From contig LSYV01000019.1 of assembly GCA_001584585.1 (NCBI GenBank), positions 599,024 through 663,023 of the forward strand: a stretch of 64,000 nucleotides of DNA. The letters run 5' to 3'. The position numbers were made by a program, and so were the translations under genes. Positions within the stretch are counted from its first letter, which is position 1. Every line of letters starts with the position of its first letter. Source of the stretch: Gonium pectorale. Taxonomy: Eukaryota > Chlorophyta > Chlorophyceae > Chlamydomonadales > Volvocaceae. Shown piece by piece: positions 1 to 13,343 of this stretch. Below the pieces are notes generated by a model. That model ran no database searches, was not told where the DNA came from, and worked only from the letters and a program-made list of their open reading frames with translations.

Positions 1-296
1 TGCTTTAGGAGGTGCCCAACACGCGTGCTCAAAGCGGAAATGCGCAGCGCTCGGCCCCAAAGCGCGCGGGTAACTGCATCCTCACCGCAGTCCGTCCGAA
101 CTGTCGCAGCAACCTGAACAACCGCCCCGACTGAGCGCCCTGGCCCGTTTCGCCCCACCGCCCGTCGACGACGAGCCGCGGTAGTGCCTCGTACACGGGC
201 ATCGGTTGACCGCACCCCAGCTCCATATCAACCCCCTCCAAGCCACACAATCGACCACCATAATCACTCAACCACCTGCCCCGCCCCGCTCCGCAG

Positions 297-1106
297 TCGT
301 CTATGATTTCCGGCATCAGCAGCAGCAGCGGCGCCGCCGCTTACATGGGCCCGCTCTTCACGGACCTGTACGGCAGCTGCACCGGTGTGGACAGCTTCAA
401 GAACCTGCTGCTGGCGTGCGGTCCCCGCACCAACAAGACCGCCTGCGAGGCGCTCAGCGGCTGCGCGTGGACGCCCAAGGCCGGCTCCAACGTCAACGTG
501 ACGCTCAACGGCACCTGCGACATCGCCGACACCTTCGCCACCAGCCTCGTGCTCAACGCCACCGACCCGTGAGTGACCCCCAAGGGTGGCTAGACCCACG
601 CCGCACGCGGCGCTGTGCAACCCATTCACAGAACGCACGCGAAGGAGAGAGCAGGCGAGGGAGAGCGAGGAAGGGCAGGCGCGCTGGCATGGTGCTGCTG
701 TCCGCTGCCCGGCTGCCGCCCGCACACCAGCCTGCTTGCTCACCCGCCACGTCCTCGCGCCACCCGCGACCTTCGCGCTGCCCACCGCCGGCATCCACCA
801 GCAACAGCCCGTTGTCTGGGGGCTTCTAACTGAGCGTGCTCAAACCGCCCAACTGCCAACGGTTACCGCCGCAGGTGGGTTTCGGCCATGAACACCGCCA
901 CCTCGCAGTGCGCCACCATGGCCAGCAGCGCCACCTGCACCGGCCTGGCCACCATCGCCGTCGACACGGCCAAGTACACCACCACCTTCGGCACCATCAC
1001 GCTGGACTTTCCCACCTTCATGCCCGGCGCCGCCACCGCCGCGGGCGTGCCAGCGCTGCTGCTTAGTGTGCTGGCGGCCGTGGGCGTGTGGGCGCTGCTG
1101 CTGTGA
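297..1106 (+). CDS. Secreted Cys-containing, probably GPI-anchored protein (3' part)
   Basis: Two exons fit: 297-568 and 875-1106, joined in phase (CC|G) across a GTGAGT...GCAG intron. The first in-frame ATG is at 303, but an acceptor (CCGCAG) ends at 296 and the frame is open from there, so an upstream exon probably supplies a signal peptide; the 5' end is unresolved. Exon 1 encodes spaced cysteines (motifs LLACGPRTNK, CEALSGCAW) and N-glycosylation sequons (NGT, NAT). Exon 2 adds CATMASSATC and ends with a hydrophobic run (PALLLSVLAAVGVWALLL) directly before the stop, as in a GPI-attachment signal. A small extracellular or cell-surface protein is inferred. No named family is recognised. Confidence 0.6.
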
Positions 1107-2728
1107 ACAAGGCAAGCAGGCATAAACCGGTAGCGTACCGGGTAGCATAATAATGATAAGCGAACGAATCAAGCTTCTTGTTGACCATGGGCGCGCGCCT
1201 CTCCCACCTTTCTTCGGTAGTGGCGGTGTCCGCGGCTAGCAGCACAGCAGGTGAGCTGAGCTCACTGTAGTAGGGGCTTGGATGTGGGGACAATCGACGA
1301 CACTGTACATCCCTTTAAATTCCACGTGGGGTTTTTTTATGTACCCGGAGGTTTTGATCCTTTGAGCGCATAGTCGTTGCACCTTCATACAGTGCTGTAT
1401 GTATGTGTTCCGCACCGTGACGTCGCATTCCTTCCCGCATGATGCAATACCGGCATGGAGGTGAGCCCCCATATATATGCGTAAGCAGCATGTTATCCAG
1501 CGCTGCAATCGCGCTTGATTCTCCCAAAGCCCTAGCTGGCCATGTTGTTGGGTAAGAGTTGGGCCTTGAGGGCTGAGTCAGCGAGGATCCTCTCGTGACT
1601 CGCAACGGTTTTGCTGCATTCGTGGACCTCGTAATGGCGGGCGTTGCTTGGGCATCTTGAATGCAACGGGGCACATCGTAGACGTCCAGACGTCATGTAC
1701 ATTCCGAATACATGTGCACATAGCGTGGGCACACCGCCGAGTTCAACCCCTCCTCTACGCTGTCATTGATAGCTAACTCGTGCGAGGTTCGGCGCTGTGT
1801 AACAAAGTGCAATGCTACGCCCACCATCCAGGCCCGTAAAGCGCCAGCCCTCGGGCGATAGAGTTGATCTCCTGCCTGCCCCAACAGCTTCTGACTGCTC
1901 CAACAGCTCGCAATCTATGTATGGCAATACCGGTACAAGGATCCAAAGCTGCATGAGAGCACCACCCAGAGTACCGCTTCTATGGACACGCACAATCGCA
2001 CTCGCACCTCCACGAAATGCAGGTCCCAGCGTCCGGCGTGCGCCTTTCCAAGTGCAGTCCCGCCCCGCCAAGAGCAGTGGGAGGACGCGGCTTCGCACAG
2101 CACGCAATGTGTGAACCCTTCCACACATCCCCGGCTCCCCCCTCGTTACACCCACAGCCCCTTTGCCAAAAGCTTTCCCACCCTCACTGCCTGCCACCCA
2201 AGCACATGTCGCGCCAGACGCAGCCAGGCTATTGCTCTACCCGCACGTGCTCGGACTGCTCGCGATATGTTTGCGCTCCGCCGTGCGCCGGACGCCCCCC
2301 AAGGCCAAGCCCTGCACCGCACGGCGGCACGCCCGTTTCCGGTCGCCGGGGCTGGGCAAAGGGCGCAGGGCCCGTGTGCCCTACAAACCAGCGCCCTCCT
2401 CAGCTGGAAGGCTGCCCACACCCTCCGGCATAGCGGTGCCGCCGCGCAGCCCTTAGCCCTAAGGCCCGCTCAGTACCGCCGTGCCGGGGAGTGCCTGGCT
2501 GTCGTCACGTGTGGCACGACCGCGCGCCTCGGCAGCACGGGCAATCGCCCCTGCAGTCCCCGGGTCCGGCTACCTCGTGCCGCGCTTACGGCTCCCAGGC
2601 ACGCCATCTCCCAGGCACGCCATCTCCCAGGCACGCCATCTCCCCGGCACGCCCCGCGCCGCCCCCGCTGCAACCCCGGCTCCTGGGCCACCGATGGGGC
2701 TGCCGCGCGGCGGGGCATCCCCGCCGCC
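1107..2728. other. Intergenic region
   Basis: No coding exon with splice support was found. The region holds the 3' flank of the upstream gene (a TGTAA lies near 1797) and the 3' flank of the CFAP107-like gene (a minus-strand TGTAA lies near 2146). Long open frames here are GC-driven and lack splice or family support. Confidence 0.5.
2594..2652. repeat. 16-bp tandem repeat, about 3.5 copies
   Basis: The unit CCCAGGCACGCCATCT occurs at 2594, 2610 and 2626, then a diverged partial copy follows. It lies in the probable 3'UTR or flank of the CFAP107-like gene. Confidence 0.85.
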
Positions 2729-5700
2729 TCACTCGTCTACCACGATCTTGCTATAGTCCGAAATGGGCTTTGTGAAGTTGGTGCTCTTCCCGAAGGGAGA
2801 CGCGGTGTTGAGGGTTGTGGTCCCGGGGAACACGCCGCCTGTGGGGGGCGAGGCCCATGGGCGGGGAGGAGGGGCGGGCGGGCGGGCTCCTCATTCCCCC
2901 GTGCCGGCTCACGCCTCATTTGCAAAGGAGGGGTACGGAGCATGTTCGAGAATGGGCCAGACTGCTGGTCGGACGAACCCAGGAGTGTACGGGCAAGGGC
3001 GTACGGCGCTCGCGGCACACTGCATCTCGTGTGCAAGGGCAGGTGGACCCCGGCACGCCGCGCTCCCATCATACGGGGCTGTCGTACGTGTCGTGCGAAT
3101 TGTGCGCACCGTATGTCCGGTTGGCGACCGCCTCGGTGTAGACGGTGACGGGGATGTCGGGGTTGGGCAGCAGCGTGGTGTCGCGGGCGCCCGCCTGCGG
3201 GGGGAGCAAGGGAGGCGTAACGGACAACTTTCCAGATCAGGAGTGCGGAGGCTTTTTGCGTCATTGCCCTCATTGGGGAACTCCACGCCCCTATCACTGC
3301 TCGCCTACCCGCGGCTGCCAACCGTGTGTGTGCCTCCCGGCCCGCCCACGCCTTTGTCGCGCAGGGCGGTCCTCGCGGCTAGCGCCCCGCAACGTGAGGC
3401 CCCCACGCGCATATACGTGCGCAGCGTTGTGCGCACTGCGCGCACCTGCTTGGCCTTGTCACCCAGCAGCCTGTCCGCTGCCTGCTTTGCGAGCATGTTG
3501 GTCTCCGCCAGGAAGGTGGCGTCGCGCTGCGCGGGCCGGCCGTCGGGGTCCTTCATGACCGTGGCGCCCAGCCTGCCGGGCCGGGATGTCCGGATGAGGG
3601 GGCGGGGGCCAACGGGGGATGAACGGGCATATGGGGTTGCGGAGCCATCAAGCGTCGCCACGCCAAGGGAACGAACGCGGGAGGCCCGGCGCCGAGCCGG
3701 TAAAAGCATATCACCACGTATCAAACAAGTCAGGGCACGCGTTGCACTGTGCCAGGTCTTTTCAATGTAGTATCATCGTTGTTCAGCGTTACCCGACACC
3801 CCATCCCCCGCCATTTGGCGGCTCCCCCACGCGACTCACTGCACTCCCGTCAGGTCGTGCGGCTTGAAGTCGGCGCCGTAGACGCTCTCCGTGGTCTGCG
3901 GGATGGGCGCCCCCGTGATGGTGGCCTGCAGCTCGGGCGGCAGGTCCTGCGCCTCGCGGAGCAGCTGCTCGTGCAGCTGGAGGGGCCGGGGGGGGGGGCA
4001 GGGGGGGCGGGGTTCAGTAACAAGAGGCTTCAGTGCTATTGGCAGGCTGATGGACGGTGTGCAGGTGGCCGCGGTTGCGGCTGCGTCGCGCGATCGCGAG
4101 CGGGCCGCACCACACGACGACGGACAGGGCACTGTGTGCCTGACTTCCCGCGCTGGTCAGGCATCCGTTATACCACGCCCCTGGCGAAAGCTGGCGCGCA
4201 CGGGATGCCCTGGGAGCCAGCAGCTCGGCGCCGGCTTGCGGGCTCAGCCTCTTATGTCGCTCTCCTGCCGCTGGCTTGCAGGCTGCCCCGCCATGGCGCA
4301 AGGGCACCCCACTGAGCATGCTCGGGCTGGCGCAGCCCCACCTCCAACCCAAGCCTCTCGGTGGCACAGAGTCCATCCTGTCGTTCCCTTCGTCCTCACG
4401 CCCACCAGAGCCCTAGCCATACCCAGAAGACCCGACCGAACGCGGCGTGCCAGCCATCACGCTGCCGCCGACGACGCTCGCATTGGCCGGGCAAAGGCGC
4501 CCCCTCTCATCTCCCATACTCACCCCAGCGGTCAATGCTTGCCTTTCCCCAATCCAGGTTAGCACAATAACCAGCGAGCCACGACCCGGACCCCGGCCCT
4601 ATTCCGCCCAGGCCCACCCCGCAACCTCAGCGTTGCGCCCTTTATTTTTCGTGTTCTGGGCCTGACGGCTAAGACAACGGGTGTTTCACCCACTCTGCTA
4701 TGGCGGGTCGGGAGCCAATCGGCTCGTGGGCCTGCAGCCCCTCTCTGGGGAGCCTGTGATCTGTATCTATATCAGCCTCCCCAGCTGCCCTGGTCGGCGC
4801 CCAGGCGCCCCTGCAGCACCGGAGCCGGCCCAAACCTTGCGCGTCTGAAGCCGTCCCCATCCCTCCCATCCTCCCCAGCTCACAGCATGCGCTCCAGCGA
4901 AGCCAAGCCCGCCCGAACTGTGTCATGAACCCGTCCAGGGCCCCTCACTCTTTCCCTAACGCTGCGCAACGGCCGCAGCATGCAGACCCTACCCCGCATC
5001 CTCACCCGGCCGCCCCTTCCGGTCACGAACACGTCCCAAGTGCACCCCAACTCCAAACCCCGCGCCTGCCCCCGCCCGTGCCCAGCCCTAGATGCCACGG
5101 TCTCGGTAAAGCCTGCCGGGCCTCACCATGCGCTCACGCGGCCCCATCTTGGATACATCCAGGTACTGCCCTGCAAGCCGCTGCTCCCCCGGGGGCCGGT
5201 AGGCCGTTTGGATGGTACTCTGCCAGTTGGCGGGGTGCTGCGGGGGAAGGGTCAGCGGGGGAGAGGGTGGGAACGGGAGAGGGCTTTAGAGGTGTAGATA
5301 CTTGGTTAGGACGGGCTGAGCCGGCCAGCCCCGATGCAGCCCCAGGTAGGAGCAAAGCAGACTTGTTGCCGTGCGAGCGCGAAGGGTGCGATGACTCCTA
5401 AATGTCTCACATGCTAGTGGCGTGTGGCAGCCCGACTGCTTTCACCCTTCTCACCGTTTGGGCCTGCACATGCTCTACCACTCGCGGATGCGTCGCTTGC
5501 AGCGTGTTTCCTAGTGATCTATTTGGCGATCCTGTGGCGTTCGGGTCTCGCAGGATTGTCGTCGAGCCCTGTGTGGAGCGGACACGGGTTTGGGAAGGGG
5601 TTGGCACGCGGCCGACTAGAAGTCCCAGTTGGGCAGCAGTCCGTCATGGCGCTCGCTCACAATGTTGCGGGCGACTCCTGTCAGATCTTTAAGATGTCGC

Positions 5701-5780
5701 TCCTCCACCCAGTTGCCGATGAGCGTGGGCACATCCTCCTGCTTATTGTATGAAAGATACGGATGTGTCTCTTCCGTCAT
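2729..5780 (-). CDS. CFAP107: CFAP107-like ciliary microtubule inner protein
   Basis: Six exons in order: 5661-5780, 5127-5237, 3840-3976, 3446-3572, 3110-3194, 2729-2838. Every junction agrees in phase, giving about 229 residues. The N-terminal LIGNWVEER matches the GNWxEER signature of CFAP107 (C1orf158/FAP107). CFAP107 proteins bind the luminal wall of axonemal doublet microtubules. Other parts look like this class of short, Pro/Tyr-rich, low-structure proteins: STIQTAYRPPG, and a C-terminal FGKSTNFTKPISDY. ATG at 5778-5780 is chosen because it opens the conserved exon. The first exon's donor (GTGAGC at 5660) lies inside a frame that would otherwise stop at 5616, so intron retention would give a 54-residue product. 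The 1.15-kb intron 3977-5126 could hide an exon, although the phases already agree. Assignment rests mainly on one motif plus overall style. Confidence 0.65.
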
Positions 5781-7067
5781 ATTGTTGAGTAATCGCACGT
5801 GTGTAGCGTCGACGTATTGCGCAAAAGAACAACAGGAAGGTCGCTGCAACAAGCTGCTATGCCTATAAGTAGAAGATTGTATGAAGATGCGTCTTCTTGT
5901 CTTGTCTCGTCTTGTCTTGTCTTCTTGTTGCTGAAGCTCATGTAGAGCGTGTATTGGGGCGCCGTACGGCCTTCGAACTGCCCCTTCTTGACCGCCGTTT
6001 AGCCCTGACTTGCACCCGGCGATCCCCACAAAATGTTCTATTTGTACAGTCTGGCTTCACCGCGACCATGTTATGCCTGACCCTTGGGCCATCGTGCCCA
6101 ACGACATGCCCTGACCGCCTGCGATGCGGGTGTCCCAATCCCCAAGGCGCTGGTCCTTCGCACCAGTGTAATTTCCTGGAGCACAGGTGCATCATCATCC
6201 GTAGTGACGCAGCACCTGTTTTCCGTAAGACGAAACCCTAACGACATCATTGCTGATCCAACTATTGACGGCCAGGAGACCTTACGTGCCTGCAGAGCCA
6301 CTGGCATGCGAAAGATATCCTTACGACACCTGTGAAGCCATCTTGCAGAGGGGTTTCCAAACATTTCGACCAGATGGAGCGTTACATGGGGATGTTGCAG
6401 AGCTCCTTGCTCGGAGCAACGCAACGTAGCGCCTCAGCACGCCCTGCTATTTACATATGTGCCCCGGAATCCATAAGGACTGAGGGAGGTGTCTGGGGAA
6501 CAAATGCATGTCCCATACTGACAAGTACACAGAGCGTGAGAGGAGAGCATAACCAAGGGGCGTAAATTGGTCTCATCATCTCCGGTTATGGTTTGTATCA
6601 TAACGAAACAGTGCACAATGCCAATTTGCATTAAACGAATATCAGTTATGCGCCAGTTCGGCGCCCAGCAACAACGCCAAGAGCTCAAGCGACAGCAACG
6701 GGTAACCGCCAACCGTAGTCGCTGTGTGTTGCTGTGTTCACACAGTGAGCCCTGGACGCATAGCACGTATCACAGCAGGGTTCCAAGCTCAATTGTGCAC
6801 AGTGCAACACGTTGGTGCAACACGCTAGCACCAGCACTAGCGTTCCATTCTCGTTCATTTCACTTCGTACGGACGCCCGGTACGGACGCCCGGCGCAACT
6901 CGTGCTCGGTGCCGTGCCGCACTCGCCCAGCCGGTCTCTCCTCCCGACCGCTTGCCGCACACCATCAGCCCCCAGCCCCACGGCCATATGCACAGCGCCC
7001 ACGTCTCACCACTATTTTCAGTCCTTTCTTGACCCTACGCCATTCTTGAGAGCCGCGGCCCGGGTCT
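5781..7067. other. Intergenic region with CT-rich tract
   Basis: This stretch lies between the 5' end of the CFAP107-like gene and the 3' end of the ABCG gene. It holds a CTTGT/CTCGT-rich low-complexity tract near 5893-5930. A direct repeat of about 12 bases (TACGGACGCCCGG) occurs near 6879-6904. No coding exon was recognised. Confidence 0.5.
6451..6455 (-). terminator. Candidate poly(A) signal for the ABCG gene
   Basis: TTACA on the plus strand reads TGTAA, the usual green-algal polyadenylation signal, on the minus strand. It is the first one downstream of the stop at 7068 and implies a 3'UTR of about 0.6 kb. Confidence 0.35.
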
Positions 7068-10000
7068 CTAGCGCTTCTGATGCCTGACAAAGGTGAGCGC
7101 GGCGAGCGCCAGCCCCGCAAACACGATCCAGAAGATGGCCAGGTAGCCAACGTACGCCCACTTGTCACCTCCCTCGAGGCCGTAGTATTGCAGCAGCGTC
7201 TGGCCGCCCGCGAACTCCACGTCATGCCCCTCGAACTGGTTCAGCATCAGAGCGCCCCACGCGTAGCGCAGGAAGTCTGCGTGCCGGGCAGGGGACGGGA
7301 GACATGGGATCAGCGCGGTTTTGGGAAGGAACAGAGAGAAGGGCCAGCGTTCGCTGCTAAGCGTCAAGTATCGGACGACTCGCAGATGCGGGTAAGCCAA
7401 ACATGCGCAGCTGATATCATTGCACTTCGCAGTCCGCACTTGCAGTCCGCACTTGCAGTCGGCACCAGGCGTGCACTGTGCGGCGCTAAGCGTGCCATAT
7501 ACCGGTATGCCCACCGCCCGCCCTGCTGTACGCGCCCCGCAGCCCCCGCAGCCCCCGCAGCCCTAGCCCGGCGCACGGCCGCTTACCGATGCGCGAGTAC
7601 CACTGCCACCAGGCGGGGATGGAGTCGACCGTCATGAGCTGGCCCGCGAAGAACAGCAGCGTGACGACGAAGCCGGGCAGCGCCGCGTTGGCGACGTCCA
7701 TGTTGGGCGAGAGGGCGGCCACCAGGTAGGCCAACACGATGCCCACCGACAGGTCCACGAAGTACACCTGGGGAGGGCGGGGGCGGGCGGGGCGGGCAGG
7801 GAGGAGTTGAGGCGGGGAAGGGAAGGGCAGCGATGTGCCGGAAGAGCAAGTGACTAGGGATAGGAGTAGTCAAGGGCAAGGGTAGGATACTGGCAGAATG
7901 ATGCAGAGCGCCAGTCAGCCGTCCCAGCGTCCCCGCCTCACCTCTTTCCCCTCGTTATCGCTGGCTCACCCCCCCCCACCCGCCCCCACCGCTGTCGCCC
8001 ACTCACCAGCCAGAAGACCACCCACTGCCCCTGCAGCTGCAGGCCGTAGAAGACGTATGCGGAGAAGACGAGAGTTATGACCACGCTCAGCAGCAGCTCC
8101 TCCACCAGCTTGGCGGCCAGGTAAGTGAACACGCGGTACAGCCCATCGGAGCGCTCGCGGACAAACAGTCGGCGCTCTGTGCGTGGTTTGTTGCGGGTGG
8201 GGGCCAGGGTGGGGAGGAAGAATCGGGCCGTCAACATCCAGGATTCGGTTGGGACTTGGGCCGTGCAAATGCGTGCGTGTAGAGCACTACGCCCCACGTG
8301 CGAACGTGCGGATAACCCACCAATCGATGAGCACGGTGTGTCCCACCGATATTATCGGGCATGATGCGTGAGCAGATGCCGCTTAAGGCTATGTGCTCTC
8401 CCTTGCCCCGCCATGTGGATGTCCGTGCCATGTGTTTCATTCTCGCCCCGCTCACCCAGCACGATGGCGGGCACGTAGCTGGCCGCGCCGAAGGCCGGCA
8501 GCAGCGCCCACATGAAGAGCGATGACTGAATGTTGATGAGGTTGTCGGGCGCCAGGTTGTCGCCGATCCCCAGGTAGAGGGTGAGGATGATGAGGCTGAT
8601 CAGCAGCTTGTCGGCGATGCGGGGCCCAAGCCAGGCGGGGTTGCGGTAGTTCTGGCCGGTGCGGTACTGCGGGGGGCGAGGAGAGGGCGATGTGTAGGGA
8701 TGGTGAAGGAGGGTGAGGGAGGGCGACGGAGGCGGAGAGCAGGCGAAGAATGTGAGCGTTCTGCTCGTCATAAGGCTGCGCATTTGGGTTGTCCTGACAA
8801 GGGCAGATTGGTGTTTGGGCCCAGCTGGGGTAGTACCCGAAGGACATACACACACGCACCGGAGACCGGCCTTTCGGTGCCCCTGCCAGCCAGCGGGTGC
8901 TGCCAGCCCGTGCACCAGGCCCCCGTGCACCCACCTTGAGCAGCGTAAGCAGCCCCCAGTACCAGGGCGTCACGGTCTCGCTGCGGGTTGCGAGCTCCTT
9001 GGCGACCTGGCGGGTGATGAAGGGTGGTGCGGGGTGAGTTTGTTGGGGATGGGAACTGGGGCGGGATGGGCGGTGTCAGTGCGGCAGCAGCGTTTGGAGC
9101 CAGCGGGCTGCGCGTATCTAGGGCCCACCAGTCTGCTGCCGGCCGGGGGCCGGTGCAAGCTCGATCAGAATCTTCAAAACAGCAGGCAAACCCAGCAGCC
9201 CCAGGGATGCCCTCTCATGCCTGCAGGTATCCCCGGAGACCATACCTGGTCAGATAAGGTGCTGGCTGAGGGCGCGAGGGAGGAGCTGGCAAAGGCCGAG
9301 AGCGTCGGTGCGGCGCCCGCTGTTGCCCCCGTGGGCGCGGGCCCCGCCGCCGCCGGCGCCTCCACGTCTCTTCCCTCCTTGCCATTGCTGCCTCCCTTGC
9401 CCCCCGTCAGCGCGGTCGCCAGGCGGCAGGGAGCGCACTGCTTGGCGGATGCGGCGGCTTTGGCACCTCCCTCCGACAGGTATGCCTCAAGCTGCCGCTC
9501 GTTGTCCTGCGCGGACCCGGAGGGAAATGAGGGGCAGAGTGCGGCGGGGTCGGGCGAAGCGGCGTGGCGCGTGTGCGTGGCAGTTCTCCCCACCGACCAA
9601 CCGTGGGCATGATCGTTGACTTGCGTATGCACCGTCAATCGTCTGGCCTCGCAGGCATGACAGGAAACAGTCAACCGCCCGCCACCCACCTTGCACAGCT
9701 CGCTCTTGCGGTAGGCTGCCGCCAGCGCCCCCGCCTCCCCCCGGTGGTCCGCCTCCGTCACCGCCTCCACGAGCACCTCCGCGTCGTTGAATGCCAGCGC
9801 AGGGACCGCCGACAAGCGAGGCCCCTTGGCCGCCCCCGCTCCGGCCCCCGCCCCAGCACCTGCCCGGGACGTCTCCTCCTGGGCAGCGCCGTCCGCGCCA
9901 GTGCTGGCGGCACGGTGCAGCGCGACCAGGTCGGAGGCGGCGGCGGCGGAGGGCCAGGCGGCGGCGGCAAACTCCAGCGCGGGGAGGCCCTGCGGCCCAA

Positions 10001-12231
10001 AGTACACCATCTGGCCGCGGACCTGGGAGGGCGGAGCGGCGCGGTGAGGGACGACGGGTTGGTCAGGAATGGGACTTGCATGCTTCCTTGCGGCAACCAC
10101 GAAAGGAAGCGGGGCAGCCGTTATAGCTGTACACCGAGTCCCGTCCCAGCTCCGCGCCCACCCGCTCATCCAGCCCCGCCCACGCTACCACGCCCGCGCG
10201 GCCTCGCATACCCCGCTCCGCCCCGGCCCGCCCCACCCCACCAGCAACATGACTCGGTCGAAGAGCGCGAAAGTGGCGGCCGTGGGGCTGTGGATGGTGG
10301 CGGCGATGGTGGTGCCGTCCTGTGTGAGCCCGCGGACCACCTTCATGACCTCGTTAGCCGTATAGCTGTCCAGCCCCGAGGTGGGCTCATCCAGGAAGAG
10401 CACGCGCGGGCTGGCGATCAGCGCAATGCCGATCTGGAGGGTAGGGCGAGGGGGGTGGGGGGACGGGCAGTTGGAGGAGAGGTTGGAGGAAGGTTGGGAA
10501 GGGTGCCGCGGGTTTCTGTCATGTGCGCGGCAGTCGCTCCAGCAACCTAACGCGCAAACGAGAAATGGTTGAGGCGCAATGCGCGGGCGCGGGCGCGGGG
10601 CTGCGGACGCACATTATACACACAGGGCCCACTTTGCAAGGTCGCGGTCCCGCTTACGTTTGTTCTCTTGGCCTGGCCCCCGCTGATGCCCTTAGACATG
10701 GGGTCGCCGATTTTGACGTCCGCGCAGCCGTCGAGGGCCAGGCGGCGGAGGAGCGTGTCGACCTGGCAGCAGGCGGGCGGGAGAGGAAGGGGGAGGGGAG
10801 GAGATGGGGGGCATGTGGTTGACGGGAACACAATTCTTGACATTGATGATGCCCTCGTATCCTGCGGGAGGCCGGGACTGGCGTACGGCCGCGGACTGCT
10901 GAACGCTCGGCAGGTGCGTAAGAGCCAAGCATGGACGGGGTCAGAGCTCCCAAAGAACTGGGACGGGGAGCGACAGCGGTAGCTGCGGCGGGTGCAAGTA
11001 CGCGGTCGCGCGGCGCTGATCAACGCTTGCAAACAGCAAGCCGCCGCGCCCTGTTGCTGTGTACACCTCTTGCCCCCGCCCGGGCCCCAGGCCCCGGGCC
11101 TCCTGCCATGCTACCGGTAGCTTACCTCCCTTCTCTTGTCTGCCAGCGGCTCTGCCATGGGCCGCTTGAGTTCTGCCGTGTACATGAGCATCTCACGGAC
11201 CGTCAGGTCGCCAAGCAGCGTGTCAAACTGGCGTGGAGGGTAGGGCGTACAGCAAGGGAAGGAAAGGGATCGCAAAGGGAGCAGCAACAGCAGCCTGGCT
11301 CTTTTGTAGCCGCTCTCCTCGGCCGCAGGCCCTTGCCTCCACCCTCACCAACGCCAAATCCCGTACAGCCATACCTGCTCCACGTATCCGGTGTACCTCC
11401 TCAGGAACTGCTTAGTGGGCTGCTGGCCGCCGAAGCTGAGGTGGCCCTCCGTCTCTCCCACCGTCTTGCGCCCTGCCAGAAGGTCAAGGAGGGTAGTCTT
11501 GCCGCTGCCGCTGGGTCCCATCTGGAGAAGGGGGAAAGGGAGGGGTTTACGGTCAAGACGTAAGGGGCAGAGGGCTGAACACATGGCGTTTCTCTAAGTA
11601 AAAGGAAACAGAAACATGGACCTGTTAGTAGGCGCTGGGAGGCCCAGGCGAGGAGGGCATGGGCAGAAAGGAAGGCCAAGGAGGCAGGTCATCTAAAAGG
11701 GCCGGTTAATGCAGTTGGCTAGGGGACCTAGAGAGTGACGCAAAAAGGTGCGCAGGTGGCCCGTTGAATGAACATCCACAGTTTCCACACTCCATGCACG
11801 GACAGCCGTCAAGCAATCAATCCCTCGCTGCCGCCAGTTACACCCCTTCCCGTCGCCCTACCTTGACATCTAAACGTTTAGCCCCCAAGCCCCAGGCCCC
11901 AGCTCAGCTGCCCCCTCACCAGCGCCGTCATCTGCCCCGGCTCCAGGAATGCGCTGACCCCGTTGAGCAGGTAGGCGCGCTGTCCACGCTGCGTGTTGGA
12001 GGGCACGTGGTACGACAGGTCTTTCATCAGGATTCGCAGACCCGATGACAGGGCACCGTTGGCTGCACCATGGCTGCTGGAAACGTCACTGGAGCTGCCG
12101 CCGGAGCTGCTGGTTGGCCGTTGCTTGGCGAAGGCTGGGTCCAGCGTTGCCACGGCCAAGCCTGCATTTAGGATCACGCCGGCCTCCACGTCCGCCACAT
12201 CAGGCACGCTTCGCTGACTTGGGCTGGACAT
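7068..12231 (-). CDS. ABCG-subfamily half-size ABC transporter
   Basis: Twelve exons: 11920-12231, 11375-11521, 11126-11227, 10658-10762, 10242-10433, 9690-10022, 9246-9506, 8935-9006, 8456-8666, 8007-8176, 7587-7767, 7068-7276. All phases agree, giving about 764 residues. The nucleotide-binding domain comes first, as in ABCG/White proteins. Walker A is GPSGSGKTT (about 106-114), the signature is ISGGQAKR (about 213-220) and Walker B is VLFLDEPTSGLDS (D237/E238). A Gly/Ala-rich insert (about 300-480) separates it from a C-terminal domain with several hydrophobic segments (LLISLIILTLYLG, SVVITLVFSAYVFYGL, IFWIVFAGLALAALTFV). It should dimerise to export a lipid-like or other substrate, which cannot be told from sequence. 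ATG 12229-12231 was chosen; the frame stays open upstream to about 12453, so an earlier start is possible. Confidence 0.92.
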
Positions 12232-13343
12232 TCTGTTGCCGCTTCCCGTGCGCTGTGACGCCGCGGGCGCGACCCGGGGGCTGCGCAATGGAATGGTGTG
12301 GTGGCGATTAGGTAGCGGCTTAGCACCTGCGAAAGGAAGCGATTGTGCAGGAGGTGGCTTTAAGAGCAGAGATGATGTGTGGGTGAGAACCCGTGTGGTT
12401 TCAGTGACCACGTGCGCAAGGGATTGCGAATGCCGGGGACCGCGCACTTGCACGCGTTGTTACCGAGTGGACTCACCGAATGCTCTGGAAAAAAACAGCA
12501 AGCTTGGTTGGGAAACCTATGCAATTGGTGTCCTTGCTTGCGGGCAGATACGGTGCTGGTAAGTGATTGGTGCACTATGTGTGCAATGCGACTGGCATAG
12601 ATTATAAGCACCGTGCACAGCGCAGATGACGCGCACGGCGACGGCCTAAAGTTGGTTGATTAGGCTGCGTAATTGGCGGTTAAGTCGGTTGCCTTAGGCA
12701 GGCGACCGGCCGCTGACGCACTGACGCACCTGCGTAGTAGGCATGGCAACGGAGCACGTATACTCGTAGTTAGCTTAACGTTAACATAAAATGATAGTGC
12801 TCTGTTATCATGCGCACAGCAAAAGGCACTGTTCAGCCATTCCTGCTGGCCGGCGAAGCGCACCGGGCCAGGCCTGTAACCATATATCACTACTATTTGA
12901 ACGATGGATCAATAGGCCCTAACCCGCACGCCGGGTGAGAAAGGAGTCGCGCAAAGCAAGCAAACTGCACAGCCTGCACAGTCAAGTGCCATTCATGCCA
13001 ACCCCAGCACCAAAGCCCACTTGAACATAGTGTTGCGCACGCAGCGGTCGGCATGAACGCCTGGAAGGCACGCGTACAGGTTACAGGTTACAGGTTACAC
13101 GTCCGTCAGCTCCTCAGTGCCCACCTCCCGCTATGGGCATGCGACCGGTCATCTCACGGCTCGCAGTCGAGGGTTCTGCTGAAAACTGCTGCAGCCACGA
13201 CCGACGCCTCGGCGACTGTATCTGCTGTCTCATGCCCCATGGTTTGCAATGGTCGTATGGACGGCCCTTCCATGCTACCGCCAAGATATCTGCTGTATTT
13301 TTCAGGTTTCTGTCATTCTGTGTCAGCCAAAGTCAGTTGATAA

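Noticed and set aside
1982..3148. 388-residue plus-strand open frame
   Set aside because: It crosses the terminal CFAP107-like exon region on the other strand, is Arg/Pro/Ala-rich throughout and lacks any recognisable domain.
2763..3770. 335-residue plus-strand open frame
   Set aside because: It overlaps three supported minus-strand exons and introns of the CFAP107-like gene and has shadow-frame composition.
9174..10169. 331-residue minus-strand frame read as one exon
   Set aside because: It includes two true ABCG exons but also the intron between them. Splice sites at 9690 and 9506 remove the Cys/His-rich middle.
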